From: Gnetum montanum
Taxonomy: Eukaryota > Streptophyta > Gnetopsida > Gnetales > Gnetaceae
DNA length: 64,000 nucleotides
NCBI GenBank assembly: GCA_015680685.1
Contig: MNCI01002653.1
Span: forward strand, 46,614 to 110,613
Direction: 5' to 3'
Shown here: positions 56,601 through 64,000 of the stretch, in pieces
Layout of the letters: each line of letters opens with the position of its first letter
Position numbering within the stretch: position 1 is the first letter of the stretch
Program-made: the position numbers and the translations under genes
The notes under the pieces: generated by a model
Seen by the model: only the letters and a program-made list of their open reading frames with translations
The model's database searches: none
What the model was told of the DNA's origin: nothing

Positions 56601-57465
56601 AACTACTATTAAGGATTGTACATCATCTATAGCTACACAATTTGTTCAATAACAAATCGTAAATAGGTTTGGTGTGCCACATGCACTTATTTCAAACAAT
56701 GGTACACACTTCACAAGTGCAACTTTTAAAAAATTAATGAAATGCTTAAGGGTTGAGCACAAACTGACTACACCATATCACCCCCAAGTGAATGATCAAG
56801 CCGAAATCATCAATAAGGAGATTACAAAGATATTGACAAGAACCATTAGCAAGTTTAGGTGAGACTGGAGCACTAAACTGAACAATACTCTTTGGGCATA
56901 CCACTCCACATGGAAACTCCCTATAGGCTACTCTCCCTATGAGTTAGTGTATGATAAACTACCAATGCTTCCCATTCAAACTGAGCTCCGTACACTATCC
57001 ATGGCATGTGACCTCAACCTTGATCTTGATCTAGCACAAAAACAACGGTTGACCCTTAACCTACTAGATGAGAACCGATTGTCCACCCTGTCATCTAATG
57101 AATTACACAAGGCCTTCAATAAACAACGTCATGACCTAGGAATTAGTAAAGTTAAATATCAACTAGGAGATAAGGTTCTCTACTAGAATCCCGCACATGT
57201 GCCATAATGTACCAAATTTTAAATGCTGTGGGAAGGACCTTATGTCATTCATGCAACTTTTCCTTCAAGGGCCATGATGATATACAAACCTGAGAGCCTG
57301 GATAAGAAACTGTTGGTCAATGTCCAACAAACCAAACCTTTCCATGAGCTTAGAATAGCCAGTACTCATACTACCTTTATTGGTGGACAACCTTACTTGC
57401 TATTTTGGATCTCCTCCCTCCAACTCAATTATGGGGGAGATGGCCACCTATGTCAACCATTCTAG
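53700..57465 (+). pseudogene. pol of element E (protease, RT, RNase H, integrase)
   Basis: Protease 53790-54240: ALLGSGSGVNLIS has Gly at the catalytic Asp; PIIMASAWLSTI follows. RT 54600-55560: MCIDFRLLNMATFKDHFLLP, LDGYSGYNQIQIAPEDQAKT and MSFGLSNAPAMFQ are readable, while the active-site box reads FMDN, not FMDD. RNase H 55590-56040: NASNYALGAIL, ENELMVVVFVLEKFRHYVLG, then DRKGTKNVVADHLS. Integrase 56330-57465: HHCC remnant (SCECYQCDG), WGIDFMGPI, then LISNNGTHF (catalytic Asp replaced by Asn), YHPQVNDQAEI, YSPYELVYDKLP and the GDKVLY...WEGPYVI tail. More than 20 stops, mostly TAG at codons where relatives have Gln or Trp. Not functional; the order is textbook Ty3/gypsy. Confidence 0.85.
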
Positions 57466-58906
57466 GCCCTCAGCCCTTTTTTTATTTTTTGTTTACACAT
57501 TTCTTCAATCTTTCTTATTTTTATTTTTGTTTTAAACCATTATTCACATTTTTACTATTTCTTTGTTTGGTTGATTTACTTTCATTCATCATACAATAAG
57601 TGCTCCTGATGGTGGATTGAATTATATACTATTGATTGCTAATGTTTGGTTTTTACCTCTGAATTATGATGTTGATATTATGATATGGTTCTTTTCATAA
57701 AATAGGCAATGAGTCCATGACATCCATTCATCCATTCAACTCTATGGTCTCCCTTGGCTTGGAACTATATAGTTCCTTTTTTCTAATCAACTTCTTAATA
57801 AATTGGTGGCTTGGTATTTTTCAAACTAAAGGAAGGACTCAATGGTTGAAAAGGGTGTGACTTTAAGGGGATTTGATGCATTTGTGTTGGCCATTCTCTT
57901 GGGTCCTTGGATGCTTTTTCTTAGGCTTTCCACCATTCTACCATCGATCAAATATCAGGAAGCTGAGTGAATAAAAATAAGTCTTTGCATGGTATGGTTC
58001 TCATGCAAAAAAAAAGTGGGAATTCAAAACACACCCCTTAGACATAATAAAGAAATATGGGCTACAAGCATTGGTTATGGCACTGGAAAGACATGTTACC
58101 CATGCCTGAAGGTTTCTTCTAACTAAGGCCCTTTCTCACTTCCTACTTCTCCATCTCGCTCTCCTTGGGATGGTGGTGACTCTTTGTGGAGGCATTCTTG
58201 TTACTTCAAGATGATGGATTGGCCAAGTGTATTGATGCAAGGTCACTGAGTGTGGATGGTTTGGGTCTAGATTTGGAATGAGTTCTACTTAATCACATTA
58301 ACCATGACATACACAAGGGACTTTACACAACTTTTCTCTTGGGATTCCATTCCATTTCTACTTTCCATCTTTCTTTCCATTTTCCACCTCATTGTCAATT
58401 TTATGATTAGTCCATATCTTGGTTGATGCATTTTTTTTCCTTGGTAAATTCTTGTGGGTAAGTTTTTTAACTATTGCTTTCAAATGACATTCCTAGAGCC
58501 TACGTACTCTTTGGTTTGTGGGTTTGTTAGGGCATAAAGGGCATGAGCCTACTTTGGGGAGGATCCATTGGCATTCCTTTTTGGTGCAATTGTTAAGTTC
58601 TTTTCCTTAAACATTTTCTGCAATCAACAATTTCTCGTTTCATCCCCATCTTTGACATCCACTTTATTGGCATGACCGTTGTTATTTTTCCCATCTTTCT
58701 TGTTCCTTATATTTTTCCATCTTATTGCTACTGGAGGTTCGCTCTTAGTCATGGGGGCCCTAGCATAAATTTTTCAATTTCTCTATTCTACTACTTGCCT
58801 AACCCCTACACCTTGGGTAGTTATTAGTAATAAACCTCTAACCTAGTGTCTACCATAACCACAACCCAACCAATGTGCTTTATATCAAGGCAAGGTATCA
58901 ATTGCA
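57466..58906 (+). other. Post-pol noncoding stretch of element E
   Basis: A T-rich segment (57470-57600) is followed by shared blocks at about 57705-57745, 58055-58115 (GGGCTACAAGCATTGGTTATG, GGAAAGACATGTTACCCATG) and 58530-58575 (GGGCAT...CTACTTTGGGGAGGATCC). No coding frame. Confidence 0.65.
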
Positions 58907-58957
58907 TTGTGGCTTACTTATCCTTGCTCATTTGTGACTGTGTTGTGTGTGCAAATG

Positions 58958-59278
58958 GTGATTACACGAACTATCGACTGGAATAGGAGGAAGCACTCGA
59001 GATGGATTGGAGCTGGAATGTTTACACCAGGAATAAGTTTGGTCGTGTGGTTATGGATAAAAAACAGAGGTGCAATCTTGACATTGGTAGCAACACACCT
59101 CATTTTCTTTTCTCCCTCTTTCTCTTTAAGCTGTCAAGTAAAGGTCTGGATGTCATCCATGTACGATGTTCACCACAATGGGTGTGAACACCAATGTTGT
59201 AATATGTTTGTCGATCCGTTCATCGGGCACTTTGAGTTTGTTATTCCCTGTTACTATCAGTTCTCATTTAGTCAATAA
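58958..59278 (+). CDS. Short ORF at the ORF2 position of element E
   Basis: The ATG at 58958 follows GTGTGTGCAA, matching the ORF2 start of A (GTGTGATTGCAA). 106 codons are open (MVITRTIDWNRRKHSRW, then a hydrophobic stretch LVVWLWI...AILTLVATHLIFF, then Cys/His-rich). It does not resemble ORF2 of A or F beyond the first codons, so it is probably a deletion remnant that stays open by chance. A small membrane protein is possible but unsupported. Confidence 0.3.
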   Translation: MITRTIDWNRRKHSRWIGAGMFTPGISLVVWLWIKNRGAILTLVATHLIFFSPSFSLSCQVKVWMSSMYDVHHNGCEHQCCNMFVDPFIGHFEFVIPCYYQFSFSQ

Positions 59279-59329
59279 TCCCATACCTTTCCAATATTTT
59301 ATAAGGAACTTGAGGATGAGTTTTCATTT

Positions 59330-59342
59330 AGTCATGGGGGTA
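59330..59342 (+). other. Polypurine tract of element E
   Basis: AGTCATGGGGGTA directly before the 3' LTR, as in A and D. Confidence 0.8.
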
Positions 59343-60153
59343 TGATGAATCGCGATATCACATATGTGATATAGTGGCCTTCCATGCGATATCACATACG
59401 CGATATCGTGGCCTGTCTCGTTGCCTATAAATAAGAGGTAGGTGCACTTGGTTTGCATAGTTAGTCTTGGTCCCTTACCCAAACTCTTGCCTTTTCTCCC
59501 TCTCAAAGTTAGAATTATTTCTACGTGCCCGTAGTAGGAGTCATTAAGTGAACGAATATTTATTCAAGCATTATGTACCTGAGCACACCTTGTGTATGGC
59601 AATAAAGATGAACTTTGTGATAAACCTTGTAGCATTTAGAATAGATTAATTAATGTTAATTACTATTACTTAATGCTTTCCTTAGTTAATTAATGATTCT
59701 TCCTCACCCTACAACTCTCCTAAGTAAGCACACATAATACGATCACTTCGACCATGCGTGTAACACTTGGTAACCTAGTAACGATTAGCGTTTGGTAATC
59801 CCAGTAGTGTTGCACTGGTTCAAGATGTGTACAACAAGTGAGAATGGATAGTGGTGTTAGGATTAGTTAGAGCCTAGTTAATAAGTAGTCAAATTAAATT
59901 AGTTACTTAGTTATCTCTCTTCTCCCTTATTAGCAGTAGGACATAAAACCACAAAAAAGTATAAAAATCATATGCCTCAAGTTTACTTAACCATACAATC
60001 ATGACATACAAGTAAGCTTGGGAAGACAATGATTGATCAACCCATTCTTGTTCCACAAAGGCGCATATGCACTTAGTCCTTGGAATTCGACCGAATCGTG
60101 CATGGACACTCGTATTCATATGGTTGAGCGTAGGGATACCTCACCGCTCATCA
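59343..60153 (+). repeat. 3' LTR of element E (811 bp)
   Basis: It starts TGATGAATCGCGATATCAC and ends CCGCTCATCA. U3 has four GATATC-type palindromes, fewer and differently arranged than in the 5' LTR, then TATA near 59426. The body contains CAATAAAGATGAAC, which the 5' LTR lacks because of a short deletion. Confidence 0.9.
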
Positions 60154-60158
60154 ATTAG

Positions 60159-60469
60159 GCTCTTATTTCATCCCCAAACTCATTCAAAATTCTTTATTTC
60201 TCCTATGAAAAAATTGGTTGCAAAAAACTGTGTCAACGTAGCCTCATCAATGTAGTGGGATGAATCAACGTAGCCCCATCAACACATCCTCGTCGATGCA
60301 GCATAAAAACTCTATATACATGCATGGCACTTACACATTTTTTTGCACCATTTCTCATAAATGTTAGAGGAGGTTTTCAATTTTTCAAAGCCCAACAACC
60401 ATCTAAGAGTCATAACTCTCAAACTGCTAACTTGATTTACCTTGTTTTTTGATCCTCAAGCTACTAGAG
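60159..60469 (+). promoter_or_regulatory. Internal promoter and leader exon of ORF2, element F
   Basis: Repeats of the type TCAACGTAGCC, TCAATGTAG and TCGATGCAGC (60228-60300) are followed by TATA (CTCTATATACATG, 60311-60323). A leader of about 125 nt ends at a consensus donor, GAG|GTAAGC (GT at 60470). The motif type matches this element's LTR U3 (GTAGCCCCATTTATG, TTGACATAGACG). The DNA aligns with the same region of G. Confidence 0.6.
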
Positions 60470-60754
60470 GTAAGCTTTTTATCGTTGGTGGGAGCGAGGA
60501 CATAAACCTTTTGTTTTTTGAAATTTATTTTGGAAATTTTCCTAACTTTCCAACGTTTATCCATTAAAATAATATTAAATTACTCATTCCAAGTGGGTTA
60601 AGCTTAACAATCAAACTCAAGTAGCTAATCAATAAAATAATATTAAAATAATATAACTACCAAGATCACAAACAAGCCTAAGCATAACCTAATCTAATAA
60701 GAAAAGTATCAAAAGAAGTAAAAAGCTAATCTTGAGTTATGTTTGTGATCACAA
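60470..60754 (+). other. Intron preceding ORF2 in element F
   Basis: 285 nt from GTAAGC to the base before the ORF2 ATG. The acceptor now reads CACAA; D and G keep AG here, so a G-to-A change probably destroyed it. Confidence 0.45.
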
Positions 60755-62152
60755 ATGGTACCAAAGAGAGGACCATAGGCGAAAGGGTCTTCCTAGCCTA
60801 GGAAGAAGCAACCAAGAGGAGGAAGGGATCAGCAACAACCCTAGGACTAAGTAGTTGAGAAAACCCATGTAATAGGATCTCTTTGGAAGGAGCTTGAACT
60901 GGAATTTGTCTAATAGATTCCCATGGTAGAAATAGGCCAATCTAGGTAGGATGAAGTCCCTAGGCCAAGGCCTAACTTAGAAGTTACCCTCATGGAGGCC
61001 TACCTAGAAAAGATCAAAACCAAGGAGATTAAGAGTTTCATTCCCTAAGAATTAAAATTTGGATCCTTCATAGAATTGACACCAAAATAAGTCCACATGT
61101 AATTACAGGTGTCTTCCATGTGGCCCATTCTCTTTGATAGTGGAGAATGATAGATGAAGGAAAATTACCTCTTTTGGAATAAATGATAGGGAGACGCATA
61201 TGTAAAAATCAAAGATATCACTATCTCCTACTGAGTGGAGTTCATCATGGAGGTCTTTTGTTTACTCAATACTAGGGAAAAGTTGACAAAAATTTTTATA
61301 CAAATAGACCCTGAAGGTAAAAAGGAGTGGGTCCAACATTTCTATGGAGTGGACCATAAGGATTATGGTACCCTCATCAAGGCAAAGCATGTCTACTTTA
61401 GGATTGTAACCTACCACCTAAATCCAGTAATGAGGCCTAGCAATATAGCAACCTTCTTTGCTTAGGCATGCACTGCTCTAAGTAGAAAATTCCTAGTCAA
61501 CCTTTCCTAATACATTTATGTAGAAATTGAAAACCACTTTAAAGAAAATAATAAGGGAAGAAAGACACTCCCATTTTTGTGCCTCATTTACAAATTGTGT
61601 AAGAGGTGAGGTATAGCATGCTATGCAATGATGTGGTTCACCATGCTCCTACCACATCATGATAAGAGATGATGAAGGACAAGGCAGCAACTAAGCTACA
61701 AGAAGAGGAGAGGCCATCACTATCACCACCTACAGGAGAAACTACAACAAAGATGCTTGCAGCTATTGAGAGGCTCCAAAAGCTTCGTGAGCAATAGCTA
61801 TAGTAATAGCAAGTCTCAATAAGTGGTGGGAAGTTCTTAATTTATCATCTAGCCTTAAGCCATCTTAATGAGGTCGCTAGGACTATTAGCTAGCTAGACC
61901 CTGAAACAACCCCACTGTTCTTAGCTCAAGGAGACCAGGTGTCTGCAAGATCTAATCCAAGTACTTGAGAGGTCATAGTATCCATTCAAGAACAAAAATT
62001 CCTTAAAATTTTAGGGAATGTTACAACTTTCTACATCAAGTTGGAGGAAGATGAGGTAGTGATTGTCCTAGTCATGCAACATAAAGGATAGAAAACAATG
62101 GTGGAATGATAGTCGATAGGGTGGTCAAAGCACTGAATACTCCTATGGTAAC
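60755..62152 (+). pseudogene. ORF2 of element F (C-terminal part cut off by N)
   Basis: The start MVPKRGP is basic. The globular part has SSMWPILFDSGE and NYLFWN (61100-61190). The best open piece, 61235-61465, encodes MEVFCLLNTREKLTK and GVDHKDYGTLIKAKHVYF, then LPFLCLIYKLCKR (about 61570-61610), aligning with ORF2 of A (GRDKTFGELTTEERIYF, LPFPCLIRKLC) and with the 'putative plant transposon protein' type as I remember it. Gln- and Ser-rich linkers follow, then LEEDEVVIVLVM. Many stops. Element N begins at 62153. Function unknown. Confidence 0.6.
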
Positions 62153-62815
62153 TGATGGGACGCGATATCGCATGAGCCATCATATCTATAAATAAGAGGC
62201 AGCTCTCCCTTGTTTCATAATCATAGGCTAGATAGTAGGGAAACTCTGGCAGATTGATCACTCCAGAGATAGAATATTTTCCATGTGCCCNNNNNNNGGA
62301 ATAGGCTAATTAGGATTTTCTTTATTGTTATTTATTATCTATTATTTACATGCTTTATTAGTTATTTATTGCTTTCTCTCTCAACCCTTCTCTCCTAGTT
62401 AAGTGCCTTAGTATGATCACTTTGAGCACGTGCATTACACTTGGTGATCCCAGCAACGATTAGCGTTTGGTAGCCAAGGTTGCATCGGTTCAGGGTGTGT
62501 ACGGTAAGTGGGAATGGATGCTGATGCTAGGTTAATTGAGACTTAGTTAGATAGTTAGAGTTAGTTAATTATTTTTTCTACCCTTCACCTTGTTAGCATA
62601 GGAGACAAAAACATAAAAAGCTATAAAAATTATATATCTCGGATTTACTTAACCATACACCGTGACAACTACAAGTAAGTTAGGAAAGACAATGAATGAT
62701 TAACCCTAAGTGTTCCATGAGGTGTGTAGGCACTTAGTCTGTGGAGTTCGACCGAATCACACATGCTACGCTCGTATTTGTATGGTTGAGTGTAGGGGTA
62801 CCTCGCCACTGATCA
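62153..62815 (+). repeat. 5' LTR of element N (663 bp including 7 N)
   Basis: It starts TGATGGGACGCGATATCGC and ends TCGCCACTGATCA. A short U3 has one GATATC palindrome and TATA (tctataaataag, near 62189). N run at 62291-62297. Confidence 0.85.
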
Positions 62816-62816
62816 T

Positions 62817-62834
62817 TGGCACTGTTTCCAAGGA
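62817..62834 (+). other. Primer-binding site of element N (tRNA-Asp type)
   Basis: TGGCACTGTTTCCAAGGA has five differences from the tRNA-Asp complement, four of them transitions of the deamination type. Confidence 0.65.
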
Positions 62835-62958
62835 CTAAGTATTTGTGCGCTAAGTAGGACATAGGAAATCACTCACATTGTTGGGAGCTTAAACGAACCT
62901 TCGGGTTAATCAAAAGAAAAATTTATATAATGGTCAATTAGCACACTGATAAGACATA

Positions 62959-64000
62959 ATGTCTTCTTCTTTTTCTCACAAGAGTAATACACCACCTAGG
63001 GATCATACAAAGAACAGTCGGTAGTCAAAAAAACATAACCTAAATCTGCCAGTTCCTCAACAATATAGGGTGGAATATACTCATCCTGATGAGTATATAC
63101 CTAATTCTACTTTTATCCTCCATCAAGACAAATAGATGCATTGGAGAGACTTGCAAGGTAACATAGTGTTACCTCCAGATCGTGCAGTTCCCAACATGCT
63201 CCTCTATGCTTTGGCACAAATCGGCATGACTCAGCTCTATGCTGAATACGTTGCAGAAGATTTTGACATGATGGATTACCATCCCATAGCTTTACAACGT
63301 ATGAGGGACTCAAGGCAGGAGAGCCAACATACACTGTTGAAGGGCAAAGGGGTCTCACACATCCTAAGTGAAATAGGAGATCATGAACCACTCATAACAG
63401 GTTCTCTATCAAATGATGTTCCCCCTCCTAACAATGGTGAGGAGGTGGGGTATCATAACTTACAATCAACGATACATAACACTGGTTCTAATCCTTATGA
63501 ATGCCAACTATTCACAGAGGGAACAACAACTCATGATAAGGATGGGCACTTAGATCATCATCATGATCGGGGCCGCAGCAGCTGAAGAGAAGGTAGGAAA
63601 CATCGTCATGGAAATGGTTCTCCTTCTTCTTCCCCTTCTTCACACCACTCACCCTCTCCTTCCACATTTGGGCGCAGCCATCATGAGCATAACGATGAGG
63701 ATAGAGGTAGGAAAAATAAGAGACCTTGACGAGAGAGTCAAGAGAGAGGACAAGGGCATGAACGAAGGGAAAGAAGGGAACAACGAAGACATCACAGGTG
63801 TCATGAAAGAGATGATCATGAAGAGCCCCTACTTGCCACTTGAAGTATGCTCGATATAATGGAGGCAGTGAAAATTCCAACAAGGGATTTAAAAGATAGT
63901 CAGATCAAATGCTTAGACATGAACAATATCCCACGCTTTGAAGGGGGATACAACGCAAATTAGCAACATCATTTATAGGCATTCCATGATGCCTACACCT
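62959..64000 (+). pseudogene. gag of element N (partial)
   Basis: The ATG at 62959 opens MSSSFSHKSNTPPRDHTKNS. A TAG stop follows after 21 codons, but the frame is otherwise kept through 63585, with one more TAG before MHWRDLQGNIVLPPDRAVPN at 63136. Then come a His/Asp/Ser/Arg-rich part (63540-63830) in shifting frames and the capsid start (LDMNNIPRFEGGYN, 63915 on). It is less decayed than gag of F and G. Confidence 0.75.

Larger units (their letters stand above)
50290..60153 (+). mobile_element. Element E: 9.9 kb Athila-like LTR retrotransposon with full gag-pol order
   Basis: It is bounded by LTRs 50290-51075 and 59343-60153 with a perfect 5-bp duplication, attag (50285-50289 and 60154-60158). 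Inside are a primer site, gag 51214-53300, pol 53700-57465, the post-pol noncoding stretch and a short ORF2-like remnant. It is the only Athila-like element in the window complete from end to end with pol, yet it has dozens of stops and lost catalytic residues. Confidence 0.9.
36007..62152 (+). mobile_element. Element F: old Athila-like retrotransposon, broken by D, E and N
   Basis: The pieces in order are LTR 36007-36735 + 42584-42748, primer site, gag 42919-44850, pol 45300-48990, noncoding 48991-50289, then (after E) 60159-62152 with promoter, intron and ORF2. Element N then starts, and the rest of F, with its 3' LTR, lies beyond the window. All joins are supported by insertions of recognisable elements, with duplications for D and E. 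Numerous stops make it non-functional. Confidence 0.8.
62153..64000 (+). mobile_element. Element N: Athila-like element, 5' part only
   Basis: A 5' LTR (62153-62815), primer site and gag up to the window end; the remainder lies outside. It is inserted in ORF2 of F. It shares LTR type with the second segment of the mosaic LTR of A (1091-1884). Confidence 0.8.

Overview
The window is repeat-rich nuclear DNA of a seed plant with a large genome. The evidence is Ty3/gypsy LTR retrotransposons of the plant-specific Athila-like and Tat-like types, nested in one another, with heavy C-to-T/G-to-A decay of the kind left by cytosine methylation. The sequence is a draft assembly, with N runs at 37718-38711 and 62291-62297 and one N at 34242. 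I found no ordinary host gene, rRNA or tRNA gene, so the species cannot be named from it.

Layout. Two old Athila-like elements stand head to head and act as hosts. Element G is on the minus strand (5' LTR 35145-36001; the rest runs left, in pieces, to position 22). Element F is on the plus strand (5' LTR from 36007, running right in pieces to 62152). Younger elements have broken them up. In G these are an element ending at position 21, element A (798-9450, TSD atgct) and element C (16378-32602, TSD agtat). In F they are element D (36736-42578, TSD catat/cataa), element E (50290-60153, TSD attag) and element N (62153 to beyond the window end).

Athila-like elements (A, D, E, F, G, N). All share LTR ends TGATG...CTCATCA and, where a 5' LTR junction is present (not in A), a decayed tRNA-Asp primer site. 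Their order is gag, protease-RT-RNase H-integrase, a conserved noncoding stretch, then a second ORF (ORF2). In A, F and G, ORF2 has its own TATA promoter, a short leader exon and an intron. A and D have lost pol at the same junction and look like one non-autonomous lineage. E, F and G keep pol, but catalytic residues are mutated and stop codons are many.

Element C (Tat-like, minus strand, 16.2 kb) is the best preserved. It has two about 1.2 kb LTRs, an intact tRNA-Asn primer site, a gag-protease frame broken by about eight single stops, and a pol reduced by an in-frame deletion from mid-RT to the integrase C-terminus. Between protease and RT it carries a large gene on the opposite (plus) strand with a TATA box and eight GT-AG exons (21130-25586). 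Its product, about 1,060 residues, I do not recognise. Arrays of short hairpins lie on both sides of this gene, and the palindrome GCGTATACGC is scattered through its LTRs, leader, promoter region and first intron.

The most promising leads are this antisense gene with its hairpin arrays and dispersed palindromes, and the ORF2 promoters, which carry the same type of motif as the LTR of the element they sit in. Together they suggest element-encoded accessory proteins that may recognise family-specific DNA motifs. That last step is inference.
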